The notes: a model not told the origin generated them from the sequence alone. Numbered from the stretch's first letter, positions 1 through 11,275 are shown. The stretch is 64,000 bases of DNA from Phymorhynchus buccinoides (GCA_017654935.2 CM065683.1:5792131-5856130), one strand, 5' to 3'. Program-made: numbers and translations.

Positions 1-890
1 AGCGATGGCCAGATTTGCAATATTAATTCAAAGCCGTGAATTCGGCAAAATTTCAATCTTCAATAACTCAAAAAAAGGTGGAACAAAATTCGTTGATATT
101 TTCAGCTGTTTTTTTATTTTTACTAAAAGCTATATTTGCTACACCTCTGGTGTAAAAACGAACCAGAGGTACAACCGGAAGTGCCCCAGGTTAGGCTCAG
201 AGAGCTGTCGTTTGGTTCACAGAATAACCGAAACCGGAAGTGACGTCACTTCAAAAGTCATGGGGATCAGTGTGTTTCTGGGGAGCTGTCGGTGGACGGT
301 CGTGGTGGCAACCTCGGAGGATGACCTCACTCACGCTAGCTCCGCGACTAAGAGAATAGTGTCGTCAGTAGTGGGGCTTAGTAGGTGGTGTCCTGCGTGT
401 AGGCTCCACTGAACTCCACCGAAGTGTTTCAGCAGCAGTGCAGTGTCTCCTCGGTTGGTTGCCTCCTGACGGCCTAACAATAGATTCGCTCCCCTTGGAC
501 AACTGGTCTCGGTTTCTGTGACTTGAACAAACCAGGGTGTAGGCTGCGAGTCGGGACTAGGAATGAGCGGCATGGGAGCAACGCCACTGTACTGCCCAGA
601 AGATGGGAAAGCAAAAAAAGAAAAAAAAGGAATTGACGTCAACCAAACCACGCTATCGGATATTACAGCCCTTTCTTCTGGCCCAGTTCTTTAAAATGTT
701 TGGCGATATGCTAAGCTGTTTGGAAATTATTCAAATTTATAAAAAATTAGGTTTGCGTCACATTCAGTTACTGGGTTCTATTTTTTCGGATTTCTGGTTT
801 CTTCACCTGTTTTCAATGAAATTTGCTTGAACGTTGAAGGACACTATTCTTATGCTAAATGTACATTATCAAATCGATTGGCCACACTGA
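1..890 (+). repeat. Interspersed repeat R1, copy 1, split by a SINE
   Basis: Positions 1-248 and 634-890 together match the continuous copy at 14925-15395. Shared landmarks include the ACCTCTGGTGTAAAAA segment, ACCGGAAGTGACGTCA, and the GGCCCAGTTCTTTAAAATG segment. Copy 1 is interrupted after TGACGTCA by a 385-bp SINE. No intact ORF is shared by both copies, so I read it as a non-coding dispersed repeat of unknown class. The window starts inside it. Confidence 0.75.
249..633 (+). mobile_element. SINE family S1, copy 1, A-tailed
   Basis: A 385-bp insertion flanked by the 8-bp direct repeat TGACGTCA (241-248 and 634-641). It starts near AAAGTCATGGGGATCAG, ends GCCCAGAAGATGGG and has an A-rich tail (about 611-630). 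It matches 3773-4158 across its length. The pre-insertion site survives in R1 copy 2 at about 15144-15152. An A-rich tail plus target duplication indicates LINE-mediated retrotransposition. I could not recognise a convincing tRNA A/B box pair, so the head class is unknown. It encodes no protein. Confidence 0.75.
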
Positions 891-957
891 TTGACCACAC
901 ACACATGCACACGCGTGCATGCGCGCACATACAGAAGAGAGAGAGCGAAGCGAGAGA

Positions 958-1008
<51 letters not shown>

Positions 1009-1362
1009 CAGCGAGAGAGACACATTGAACACTGAAAAACTTTATTAAACAAGGAGAGAGAACTCAAACTCAAACTCAACTCAAAACTCAAACTTTTTAA
1101 TGATTAGGCCATCTGCCCGTATCGCATATGGGGAGGGGGGGGATGAGCATATAAATCATAACATAAAACAAAATATATATAGGATAATAGAAAAGAATAA
1201 GGAAAGGCGGCATTGCGAGTAAACATCAAAGAAAACAAGGAGAGAGAGAGAGAGAGAGCGAGAGAGGGAGAGAGAGGGGGGGGGGGGGTAGAGACAAAGA
1301 GAGACAGAGAGATGTAAAGAAGTCATGCCACGATGTATTTTGCCAATTGATTGTCAATACCT
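891..1362. repeat. Simple-sequence region with a minus-oriented LINE 3' end
   Basis: AC-rich DNA leads into GA tracts (about 940-1020 and 1240-1270) and a G run near 1278. Between the GA tracts, about 1015-1130 resembles a retroelement 3' end in reverse (AACACTGAAAAACTTTATT next to GA), like other GA- or CT-capped tails in the window. The SLSLSL-type frames here are only translations of GA repeat. No gene seen. Confidence 0.5.
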
Positions 1363-2300
1363 TTCACTCTACAGGAATCGCAGTGGTAACACGAACAGAA
1401 AGAAGGCAATGAAGGCTGGTGACGAGAAGGAAGAAGAACAGACGGAGAATTCTTTGCTGTAAGAAACCCAGATAGCACGCCGACCGTGGGCCAACGTTAG
1501 TCGGACGTCGGGCCGCGCCGGTGTCGTATATAGTAATACTGTCGCCGTGGGATCGTGTCGCAGCGATAGCATTTCACGTGAAATACTGTTGCAGCGATAT
1601 TATTTTCTGGAAAAAACTCCCGCGACAAATTTTCACGAAAAATGTCCTATAAAATATTGTCTCATGCCTTAAAATACTGTCGCTCCACATTTTGCGACAT
1701 TTTTTGGCGACAAGACACTGTGAAATATTGTAGTCAGTAAATACTGTCGCTTGCGACACATTTCCACGTGAAATGTTGCTGCTAGAGTTAATATTTTCTG
1801 TGAAATATGGTCGTAGCGTTAATATTTCACAGCGACGGTGAAATGCTGTCGCTGCAACACGATTTTATTTTTAGGTAGCGACGCCATTTTATGGACATTT
1901 CTTGTGAAATCCTGTCGCGCTTCAATTTTTTCTAAAATAATGTCGCTCAGCGACACTTTTCCACGAATAAGCTGCAGTATTTCCCCAGGAAAATAACTGT
2001 CGTTGCGACACAATTTTATGAGCGACAGTATTATATACGACACCGGCGCGTCGGCTCGACGTTGCGCCGATGGGCAAAAATGCGGCTAGCCGACATCGGA
2101 CATCCGATCATTTACCGACGACAGCATTTGGGTGGTGTGCTATAAGGGAACAGCGTCAACACTGTCAACATCCTCCAATGCCGCAGCGTAATGGGGCCGG
2201 GCAAGCAGCAATTCTCTGTGGATATCATCCAATCATTGTGCACAATGTAATAGGCACGCATGTTGATAATGATGAATTGTATATAAATTATAGAATATTT
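1363..2300 (+). repeat. Interspersed repeat R2, copy 1, interrupted by a MITE
   Basis: Positions 1363-1512 and about 2050-2300 match 18018-18440. Shared pieces include CTTTCACTCTACAGGAAT, ACAGAAAGAAGGCAATG, AAACCCAGATAGCACGCCGA, and a downstream part with GCCGATGGGCAAAAATGCGG. Copy 1 has only one 23-bp CACTCTACAGGAAT unit where copy 2 has about 66. The end of the repeat (about 2160-2290) contains diverged relatives of the 44-bp minisatellite unit. Non-coding and of unknown class. Confidence 0.7.
1513..2050. mobile_element. MITE with about 28-bp terminal inverted repeats inside R2
   Basis: The left end GCGCCGGTGTCGTATATA and the right end TATATACGACACCGGCGC are exact reverse complements. Pairing extends further inward through ATACTGTCGC. 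The roughly 540 bp between them is absent from R2 copy 2 near 18175. The interior repeats short GTGAAATACTGTCGC-like pieces in both orientations and has no transposase ORF. Superfamily is not determined because the target duplication is unclear. Confidence 0.65.
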
Positions 2301-2915
2301 TAGCCATCGTTTGGTTTCAAGGTTTCAAGGTTTATTTCTGAAAGCCCCTTGGGGTTACATGGAATAAAAAGAAAAATTGGAAGAAAATGAACGGAAAGAA
2401 ACAAAATTCAAAATAAAAGAAATTATAAAGAAAAGAAAAAGACAAACACAAATTACACAGAAAGGGCCTGGCATAAGCAGCTGTCTTGTTACGACAGGCA
2501 ATGCGGCGAATCACACCACATTACATGTGAATGAAACAACAAGAATGTTGCACATCCTACAACAACATCACCAGTCACACAAACTACAATACACTACATT
2601 TCACAATGCATCTCTATCGCACACGCTAGCCATGTGATCTGTAGTAGTCATTGTGACGCAGCATGTCACAACAGCAAGAAACCTTGATCAAAACGCAGCA
2701 TAATAATATGACACAACTCATCCTCATAGCACACACCAGCGATTCAAACAAATTGTCACAATACATGCTAGAACTCACACGCCAGCCATCAAGCAACAAC
2801 ATGACATATCACAACACATGGCGCTGATTCATACTACACAGTATTTCCACATAATTATGTCGTTACCCTCTATAAATTTAGAACAGCAAATAATAAAAGA
2901 ATTGTGGTAAGGTAG
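2301..2915. other. Non-coding stretch with a LINE-like end
   Basis: About 2318-2375 (TTTATTTCTGAAAGCCCC, then GGGGTTACATGG) resembles the reversed 3' end of a retroelement, comparable to about 31900-31960. From 2500 to 2830 the sequence is ACA/CAC-rich and weakly repetitive. No gene is supported. Confidence 0.35.
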
Positions 2916-3352
2916 GGAGGAAGGTGGTAGAGTGGTTAAGACGTTTGCCTGCCGAATTGTAATTGCGTGACTGGGCACGTGAATGGACACCGGGTTCGGA
3001 AATCCCGTCCTCGCCCTTTTCTTTCTAGTTCGACACGAAAATCGAGCTGAACGTCCAGTCCTTCTTTCGGATGGGGACTTAAAGCTAGTCTGACCCTGCG
3101 CTTTACGCCTAAAATCCCACGGCAGTTGAAAGTCGGTAAGAGCAGGGCAGAATCCCGCTGCCTGTATGGCCAAATTGATAGCTAGGTTTCCCCCAAGTCT
3201 GCCCCCCCCCCCCTCCTCACCCTGCCCCCCCCCAAATTTTTTTTTTTTTTTTAAATTGGGTAGGCACTGCGCTTGCGGCGACGTGCTCTCCAGTGGAAAG
3301 CAGCCCGAATTTCACAGATAAGTCTCTATGACTAGAATATACAAAATACCAA
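2916..3352 (+). mobile_element. tRNA-derived SINE family S2, copy 1
   Basis: A pol III A box TGGTAGAGTGG lies at 2925-2935 and a degenerate B box GGTTCGG..AATCC at 2993-3005. The body has GGATGGGGACTTAAAGC and a tail domain (GCACTGCGCTTGCGGCGACG, GACTAGAATATAC) shared with 41215-41615 and 44230-44720. C-rich and T-rich tracts interrupt it near 3200-3255. The box spacing is wider than in a tRNA, consistent with a decayed SINE head rather than a tRNA gene. Confidence 0.65.
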
Positions 3353-3439
3353 AAAATCTGCCCGTAAATCACTACGTTTTGCTGTACATACCTAGATCGA
3401 AAGAATTTGAGAAAAGTGGGTGATGAAATGAGGTAACCT

Positions 3440-4300
3440 GTGAATTCTTATTTAATTGTTTGAGCCGAACAAAAGAGGCATCTTCGTCCAGATGGATTGT
3501 AGAGGGGAAGTGTTAGTTTTTTGGCTCGTTTGCCGTTTTCTTGTGTATCCAAGTTGATAAAGGCGCATTCGCCCAAATATCCAGTTGTTTTGTTGTGTCT
3601 CTTGTGAATATAATAACGTCACTTTACACTTGTGGTGTACTTGTTTGTTTGTTGCATGTTCCAGTGACGTTGCAGTCCGTTTCAGTTTAAAAAAAATCTT
3701 CCTGAGTACTTTTTTGTACGGCCAAATGCTTATAAATTTAAAGCTTCGTTTGCTTCAAGAAATAGGACGCTCTTCGGGTCAAAGTCATGGGGATCAGCGT
3801 GTTCTGGGGAGCTGTCGGTGGACGTTCGTGGTGGCGCCCTCGGAGGAGGACCTCACTCACGCTGGGCTCCGCGACTAAGAGAATAGTGTCGTCAGTAGGG
3901 GGCTTAGTAGGTGGTGTCCTGAACAGGCTCCACTGAACTCCACCGAAGTGACTCAGCAGAAGTGCAGTGTCTCCTCGGTTGGTTGCCTCCTGACGGGCCT
4001 AACATAGATTTGCTCCCCTTGGACTGCTGGTTTCGGTTTCTGCGACTTGAACAAACCTGGGGTGTTTAGCTGTGAATTGGGATTCGGAAACGAGCGGCGT
4101 GGGAGCAACGCCACTGTACGGCCCAGAAGATGGGGACAGAAAAAAAAAAAAAAAAAAAGAAATAGGACGCTCATAATCGGAATAAACGTTATGAACAGGG
4201 TTTTTCCCAGCGTTAAGTTATATGGACAAAATGTCATATTTCTTATTCTATTGCGCTTTGTTGCAGGTACATTTTGTCCATGGATTTGTTTATCTAGTTT
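3440..4300 (+). repeat. Interspersed repeat R3, copy 1, split by a SINE
   Basis: Positions 3440-3772 match 19870-20212 closely (for example GTAGAGGGGAAGTGTTAG, GCCGTTTTCTTGTGTATCC, GCTTATAAATTTAAAGC). Copy 1 resumes after the SINE at about 4159. Copy 2 has no SINE and serves as the empty site. No conserved ORF; class unknown. Confidence 0.7.
3773..4158 (+). mobile_element. SINE family S1, copy 2, with 16-bp target duplication
   Basis: Matches 249-633 end to end and finishes in an A tract (about 4140-4158). It is flanked by the direct repeat AAGAAATAGGACGCTC at 3757-3772 and 4157-4172. The same site without insertion occurs at about 20197-20212. This gives firm boundaries for the element, about 386 bp. 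No ORF is conserved between the copies. Confidence 0.85.
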
Positions 4301-4510
4301 CATATTGTTTGTCTGTTCTGATAGTGATATCATGGACATCACTCTACTCTGGTGTTTGAATGTTTCATATTGTTTGTCTGTTCTGATAGTGATATCATGG
4401 ACATCACTCTACTCTGGTGTTTGAATGTTTCATATTGTTTGTCTATTCTAATAGTGATATCATGGACATCACTCTACTCTGGTGTTTGAATGTTTCATAT
4501 TGTGTGTGCT
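4297..4510 (+). repeat. Three-copy 65-bp tandem repeat
   Basis: GTTTCATATTGTTTGTCTG recurs at 4297, 4362 and 4427, with a partial fourth start at 4492, giving an exact 65-bp period. Units are nearly identical, indicating recent duplication. Coding frames here result from the repetition. Confidence 0.9.
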
Positions 4511-4514
4511 TTGC

Positions 4515-4720
4515 TTTGCCGGCGGGTGGGTAGCAAAAAATTGTCCCCGTGGGGATACCGGGGGGTCTTCTGATACAAATAGTCCCCCCGCTTTCTGGAA
4601 GTTCTGTGCTTGTAGCTTAACTTCCTCTAATGTGTCACTCCTCTTTGACTCTTCCTTTTCCCCTTTGCTTACTGTCATCTTACTATCTTTCTGCCTTTCC
4701 TGTTGATTCTCCTGCCTTTT
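4515..4720 (-). repeat. Dispersed repeat, inverted partner of 52885-53045
   Basis: The reverse complement shares GGGGGAACTATTTGTAT-like, AAAGGCAGAGTCAAAGAG-like and CCCCACGGGG segments with 52885-53045. A weaker relative lies near 21300-21480. Non-coding. Confidence 0.5.
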
Positions 4721-4857
4721 TTTGTGGCAAGAAACGCTTTCAAAGAAGATTTCATCCAGCCGAAGTCGGACTTGCTGGGCCTAACTTATTTCTTAGATGC
4801 ATAACGGCAGCATGACGCATCTACGAAGAAGAAGATGATAGGTAATAAACCATTAAT

Positions 4858-6355
4858 TCACTATGAATATCATCCATTGCAGCAGAGTAATGGACAACAA
4901 TTCACTGTGAATATCATCCAGTGCAGCAGAGTAATGGGCAACAACTCACTGTGAATATCATCCAGTGCTGCAGAGTAATGGGCAACAATTCACTATGAAT
5001 ATCAACCATTGTAGCAGAGTAATGCGCAACAATTCACTATGAATATCAACCATTGTAGCAGATAATGGGCAACAATTCACTATGAAGTAGCAGAGTAATG
5101 GGCAACAACTCACTGTGAATATCATCCAGTGCTGCAGAGTAATGGGCAACAATTCACTATGAATATCATCCATTGCAGTAGAGTAATGGGCAACAACTCA
5201 CTGTGAATATCATCCATTGCAGCAGAGTAATGGGCAACAACAATTCACTGTGAATATCATCCATTGTAGCAGAGTAATGGGCAACAACACTGTGAATATC
5301 ACTGTGAATATCATCCATTGTAGCAGAGTAATGGGCAACAATTCACTATGAATATCATCCAGTGCAGCAGAGTAATGGGCAACAATTCACTATGAATATC
5401 ATCCATTGTAGCAGAGTAATGGGCAACAATTCACTGTGAATATCATCCATTGCAGCAGAGTAATGGGCAACAATTCACTGTGAATATCATCCATTGCAGC
5501 AGAGTAATGGGCAACAATTCACTGTGAATATCATCCATTGTAGCAGAGTAATGGGCAACAACTCACTGTGAATATCATCCAGTGCAGTAGAGTAATGGGC
5601 AACAATTCACTGCAGAGTAATGGGCAACAATTCACTATGAATATCATCCATTGCAGCAGAGTAATGGGCAACAATTCACTGTGAATATCATCCATTGTAG
5701 CAGAGTAATGGGCAACAATTCACTATGAATATCATCCATTGCAGCAGAGTAATGGGCAACAATTCACTGTGAATATCATCCATTGCAGCAGAGTAATGGG
5801 CAACAATTCACTGTGAATATCATCCATTGCAGCAGAGTAATGGGCAACAATTCACTATGAATATCATCCATTGTAGCAGAGTAATGGGCAACAATTCACT
5901 ATGAATATCATCCATTGCAGCAGAGTAATGGGCAACAATTCACTGTGAATATCATCCATTGCAGCAGAGTAATGGGCAACAATTCACTATGAATATCATC
6001 CAGTGCAGCAGAGTAATGGGCAACAATTCACTGTGAATATCATCCATTGTAGCAAAGTAATGGACAACAATTCACTGTGAATATCATCCATTGTAGCAAA
6101 GTAATGGGCAACAATTAACTATGAATATCATCCAGCAGAGTAATGGACAGCAGAGTAATGGTAGCAACAATTCACTGTGAATATCATCCATTGTAGCAAA
6201 GTAATGGGCAACAATTCACTGCGAATATCATCCATTGTAGCAGGAGTACATGGGGCAACAATTTCACTGTGGAATATCATCCATTGTAGCAGAGTAAGGG
6301 CAACAATTCACTGCGAAATATCATCCATTGCCGCAGAGTAATGGCAACATGTCTC
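4858..6355 (+). repeat. 44-bp minisatellite array 1, about 34 units
   Basis: The unit contains AGAGTAATGGGCAACAATTC and TGAATATCATCCATT, period 44 bp. Variable sites include CAGC/TAGC, TGTGAAT/TATGAAT, CCATT/CCAGT and GAGTAA/AAGTAA. Units after about 6120 carry indels, so the 3' edge is decaying. The same unit and orientation form the array at 32198-33812, and both arrays share their downstream flank. No coding role. Confidence 0.95.
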
Positions 6356-6900
6356 TATGAACATCATCAAGCTGTGTCACATTGAGATTATCCTCAAGGA
6401 AATCATTAGGAGTCATTATCTAAAGTCATTAAACCATAGTACTTTTATATTAGAAGGCAACTTCTAAGATATCATGACGATAATTCTTCATACATATCGT
6501 GTGTGAATACAGGCCCAGGTCTTGCAGAGAAACGTGCAACAAATTCGCGCCTTTTTCCTTCCAACAAATTTGAAAAAACTTTTCATCAAGAGAGGCAACT
6601 CTTCCAGACTCTAAAGTTGGTACTGCATTGATAGAGTTTGATCCCCTCTTCATCGTTCACGTCTGTAAAGTCCCACCCACAACGGTACTGTGTGGGATGA
6701 TGTGAGTGTAAAAATCATGTGCGTGTGTGGTTGCTTTAGTGTGTGTGTGTGTTCTCTGTATATCCTTTTAGTGGACCCCCAATAAACATGTTGTTGAAGA
6801 TCGTGAGATTTTACTAGATATATGTGTAGGCTTAGTATTACGCGTGCGCGGATGTTTAGTTTTGGACGGACATTAAAATTGTGCAGTACAAGCATGTATG
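6356..6900 (+). mobile_element. 3' module following 44-bp array 1
   Basis: About 6400-6660 matches 34100-34380 (ATATCATGACGATAA, AATACAGGCCCAGG, CTTTTCATCAAGAGAGGCAA, GAGTTTGATCCCCT). Weaker similarity continues through TG-rich DNA to about 6900. Array plus this module recurs at 32.2-34.5 kb, so it is best seen as part of one mobile or duplicated unit. Frames are not conserved between copies, so it is not a gene. Confidence 0.6.
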
Positions 6901-8340
6901 CGTGTGTAGGTCTATGTGTTGGTGGTGTGTGTGTGTGGTGTGTGTGTGTAGGCACACACGTGTTGCGTGTAATGTCGTGACACTGCGTGTGCGAATGGTA
7001 TTCGTGTGTATGTGTTTGTGTTGCGCAGCATGTATGCATGGGGTTTTAAAGCTGTAACGGTTGAGCATTAATTTGTTGCTCAACATGTTTGCAGGCGCCC
7101 GTGATCGCGTATATAAGCAAAAACACAGGATACAGACAAGGAGAAGACACAAACAACAGTCTTACAGACACACACAACACAAACACACACACACAAGCGC
7201 GCCACGCACGCCAACGCACGCGCACGCACCCGCACACGCACGCACACGCACACACACCACAACACACAACACACAGGAGAGAAACTTGGATGTGCCCCAT
7301 GGAGTTGCCTGAAGAGTTCGGGAAAACTCGTCGAATGGAGGTAGGTTTCGGTGTGTAAGGAGAATCCACTGGAGGAGCTGCAGTTGGCTGCGCCTGTGTC
7401 CGCTTGTTGTAGGAGAGTTGGCACAGGCATTCGGAATCCAGGAGTACAGCTCGCTGTGGTGGAGTTTCCTTGTACAGGACTTCACTTCCGTGGAAATAGC
7501 CAAGAATGGGATGGGGTTTGGACCAAAGGCAAAGATTTTTGGGACAGGGACCAAGGAGTTTGGGGAGGGAAGAGTGGGTGGAGGAGTGAAGGCATTAGGT
7601 AGACTGTCAATGATGCCTTGGACAGACGCTCCGGTTCGATGATGAAGTTCAACGGAAGGTTCTTGATGAGCGCATGTGATCCTCGTGGAGTCTGATCTTG
7701 GGTGTGTCACGATGCCACAAGAGAAAAAACATCTTTCATCGTCATCCGGAATCATGGATGTCAACGTGTCTCACTTTGGAGGGCAGACCATAGCAACACG
7801 CGGCATAGTGTCCAGTTTGGGCAGCGGGGAGCACGTCGGTGCCCTCGGAAGGGCAAGTGTTCTGCGTGAAGCGTTTATACGAAGTGTAGTTAGTAGGCAT
7901 TGATTCATCTTCATTTGATATTATGAATTGGACTTGATCCTCACACACACACATCACACACGACACACACACTGACACAACCCACACAACTGACACACAC
8001 ACACACGTGACACACACAAACACACACACACGCCACACAAGCGCGCAACCACACCTAGACATACATAAACCACACGACCATACGCGCACCGCGTGCGCGC
8101 CGCGCGAACGCAAAGCACGCACATCACACACACACACATACACACCAACACATTACACTTTTTTTCTGTGTATGTCCTTTTTTTTTTTTACAGTTAACGG
8201 TTGTGTTTTTCACGTTCTGTTATCCTGTTATTTTCTTAGTTCTTTTTCCTGGGCACCCATCAGCGGTGACGGTGATAGGGTTTTCAAAGCTTATAATAGG
8301 TTTTTATAGAAATTTTTTTGAATGTCGGACACCACAGTGT
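6901..8340. other. TG/AC-rich DNA around an unrecognised unique segment
   Basis: TG-rich (6900-7000), AC-rich (7160-7275) and AC-rich (7940-8150) tracts flank 7280-7930. The reverse strand holds an open stretch at 7162-7764, partly translated AC repeat. The non-repeat part (about 7300-7760) gives a proline-rich product with no motif I recognise and no clear splice sites. It may be UTR, a non-coding transcript or simply intergenic. Not called as a gene. Confidence 0.3.
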
Positions 8341-8368
8341 CACGGTCAGTCAAGTTGATTTTCGCTTC

Positions 8369-8804
8369 TAGGCACCACCGAAAGGGACATTAAGTGTCAA
8401 GATGACCATTCTGAGACAAGGTTCCAATGGAACAAATTAGACAATTCTTAAATGATTACCATACAAATGATTCTTGTAAATGTTTCGTGTTTAGAGATGC
8501 ATGAGCATTCAAAGTTGGTATGGGGTGACTGTCGGCCATTTGAGAAACCACAGTCTAAGAAGTTTAGTCTAGCTGAACCACAATGCATACATCCTAATCA
8601 ATTTCAAAGCACTTTTATGGAGCCTTTAGAGACCATAATAAAGATTATACTTCATAAATACGAAATATAGAGATGTTAGAGAGTACGAAAATCACATATA
8701 ACTCAAAAATTAATAAAAAATTGAGAAGTTCTGACTTTGCACAAGCCTGTGCAGTGAGAAACTAGCCCAGCGACTTAATGTCCTTTGTGGGTGCGGGTTT
8801 GTGT
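8369..8804 (-). mobile_element. MITE family F3, copy 1, inverted and decayed
   Basis: The ends carry GGCACCACCGAAAGGGACAT and ATGTCCTTTGTGGGTGC as imperfect inverted repeats. The interior (GACCATTCTGAGACAAGG; AAGAAGTTTAGTCTAGCTGA; AACTAGCCCAGCGACTTAATG) is the reverse of 18954-19607. No transposase. Orientation is judged relative to copy 2. Confidence 0.6.
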
Positions 8805-9503
8805 GAGCTGTTCTGGTACCAGTTAGTCACATACGCTCATTCCCACAACTTTGATTAAATTTGATAGAGAAAGCGATTGCCTACCACACACCATCTAATA
8901 GTACACATACGCTGTTCCCTTATACCTTAAGGTCCCCACATTTTGTCGTCAGATCTGGGTATGTGGGTCTAATGATGAAAGTCGGTACAAGGTGTGTGGG
9001 AACGTATGGTATACCTCCGAGATTATGGGGTTTTTTGATCGGATTAGACGAGAACGAACGAACGAGATTTGTTAATCAGGGGTTATAGAGAGAGGAGAGA
9101 GAGAGAAGATAGACGAGGACTAGAGAGAGAGAGCCGCGCCCTTCGTACCCAGAACCGCCATTGTCTGCAACGCCACCGCGGAGAAGACGACGACAGATGA
9201 GAGAGAGAGAGAGAGAGAGCGAGGGACGAAACGAACGAAACGAAACAGAAACGGAAATGTTATTTAAACAAAACGTAATGAGATTAGACATTACAAAAAG
9301 TCTTTTTTTACACTGCAGTCTGCAAAAAACAAACAAAAAAGAACAAAACAAGAAGGTGGACAAAAAAAATAGGGGGAGAGCAAAAACGTTCTGGTACAAA
9401 GTACATCAAAGTTGAAGAGAGAGAGCAGCAGAACGGATGAGAGAGGGAGAGGAGAGAGGGAGAAGATTTTGAGATGAGAGAGCGAAGATGAGGAGAAGAG
9501 GGT

Positions 9504-9536
<33 letters not shown>

Positions 9537-9629
9537 GGGGGGGGCTTGAAGTCGAGTGAGCTTTAGATTTCGTTTAAAGTGTTAAATACTATAATTGTTG
9601 ATGGTCAACGATCATAATTGACGATATTA
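8805..9629. other. GA-rich intergenic sequence
   Basis: 8805-9070 has nothing recognisable. 9080-9240 and 9415-9545 are interrupted GA repeats. Between them 9240-9410 is A-rich (FLNN-type shadow frames only). No gene seen. Confidence 0.4.
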
Positions 9630-9846
9630 GGGGTAGACGGGGTAAAAAGCGCATGGGCGGTAGAAGGCCACCCAATGTATCTCAGGAAAATAAAGAAAAT
9701 TTCAGTCAAATGTTGCCCATGAGACGAATGCTAGAACATTAAAGCTCGTATCATGGGCAAATGAGACTGGACATTTCTTATTTCATGAAGATAAGTGGGG
9801 TGGGCTTTGCGTTACCCGCCCATGCAGCTTTTTACCGTCTTCCACC
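9630..9846. mobile_element. Palindromic MITE family F1, copy 1
   Basis: 217-bp fold-back element with TA on both sides (9628-9629, 9847-9848). The arms start GGGGTAGACGGGGTAAAAAG and end in its imperfect complement. The core has TGCCCATGAGACGAATGCTAG and its inverse. It is the most diverged of five copies. TA duplications point to Tc1/mariner-type mobilisation. Confidence 0.8.
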
Positions 9847-9848
9847 TA

Positions 9849-10153
9849 CCAGGTTATGAGCAGAAAGTATATTCATATCAAATAAGATTTACATTTCTTA
9901 GAGTCACTTTCTTTAAAAATGGCACTCCATTTATGTTAAGTGATGTCGTAGAAGAGGCCTATGTTAATAATGATGCAAATGGATTTACTGCCATATTCGT
10001 ATGAATGAACCGTTTTTTACAAAAAAAAAAAAAAAAATCAAACAAATATTTAAAAAATATTCCAGTACACAAACGCGCGCACGCACCCAAACGCACCACA
10101 GGACACACACAACAACACCCACAACACACACACACACACCACCAAACACACAC

Positions 10154-10190
<37 letters not shown>

Positions 10191-10206
10191 GGAGACGACA
10201 CGCACA

Positions 10207-10240
<34 letters not shown>

Positions 10241-10990
10241 TACAGAGAGCAGAAGACGAGAGAGAAGAGGAGACGAGAGAGAGAGAGGAAGAGGGATAAA
10301 AGAGAAGAAGAGACAGACCCTAGTTTTATTTCCTGAGAGCGAGAGAGAGAGGATGCAGAGTAAATATGAGGTAGAGAGACGAGAGGGAGAGAGAAGAGAG
10401 AGAGAAGCGGCCACACACGCACAGATCATTTCAGTTATGTCCAGGGTGAGGGCATGACAAATGAATGGCCACTACAATTTAGACTCTGCTCTGAAGTATG
10501 TTTGCAAGATTTTGTAAAAAGACCAATTTGATCAGTTTATCAACTTCCTTGGCATATCTCCCCTAAGTCGTAACTCCAGAACCTACTAATTATGTATCCA
10601 CAGCTTGACGGTGCCTCAACCAACATGGGAGTAAAAGAAAACAGCTGATGAGGGGGGGGGGATGTCTGGAAGATAATGATAAGGACACAGAAACGACCGT
10701 GTTTTCCACCTGTGTTGTTTTGAAAAGATTGTAACGTTCGTTACTTTTGTATGGGAATCAGTCTGAGCCATATCAAATTATCGAAACTTTTTTGTTCAAA
10801 ATGTCTGGATGAGGTGCATCAGGCATCTGGTTTTTTAAGGTAGGAAATGCAGGGTGGGAGGGCGAGGCAGAGGAAAGGTTGGTTTAGTAGAGGTGCTTTC
10901 TTACAATCATTGTGTGCAATTTTGAGTTACATTTCCAGTTTTATCCTTTGCGATTGCCCTGAAGCTGCACTTACAGCATGTGTGCTAAAA
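9849..10990. other. AC/GA simple repeats and unique DNA, no gene
   Basis: 10021-10038 is an A run. 10070-10245 is AC-rich and 10245-10415 is GA-rich. 10440-10990 is unique sequence with no supported ORF, motif or repeat partner that I can see. Confidence 0.4.
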
Positions 10991-10999
10991 GCATAGGTA

Positions 11000-11275
11000 G
11001 GTAGCCCGGTCGGGAGTGTCGCATGAAAAAAGGTAGCTAGTATAAAAATAAAAAGCCTCGCTACTATGAGAGTCTGTATTGTCGCAACCACAAATTTCAC
11101 TTTTCGTACTTGTAAACACCATTTCAACTAACTATAACCTAACCCCTAACCCTAGGAAAAAAGTGAATTTGTGATGTCATGCTCCAATGTCGCAAATATT
11201 AACACTGTCATTAGGTAGCGAGCTTTTTATTTTAACGGCTACAATTTCATGCGCAGGCCCTGTCACTATCGGTCA
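11000..11275. mobile_element. Fold-back element F7, copy 1
   Basis: Left part GCCTCGCTACTATGAGAGTC, then ACCACAAATTTCAC; right part GTGAATTTGTGATG, then GGTAGCGAGC: loosely complementary arms around CTAACCCCTAACCCTAGG. A second copy follows at 11393-11655, also ending in CATGCGCAGGCCCT. The short CTAACCC motifs here are not telomeric. Confidence 0.5.

Noticed and set aside
4858..6355. CRISPR-like array
   Set aside because: Units are contiguous 44-bp tandem repeats without unique spacers, in an animal genome.
7162..7764. 200-codon reverse-strand frame
   Set aside because: Partly translated AC repeat; the rest has no recognisable domain, splice signals or second copy to test conservation.
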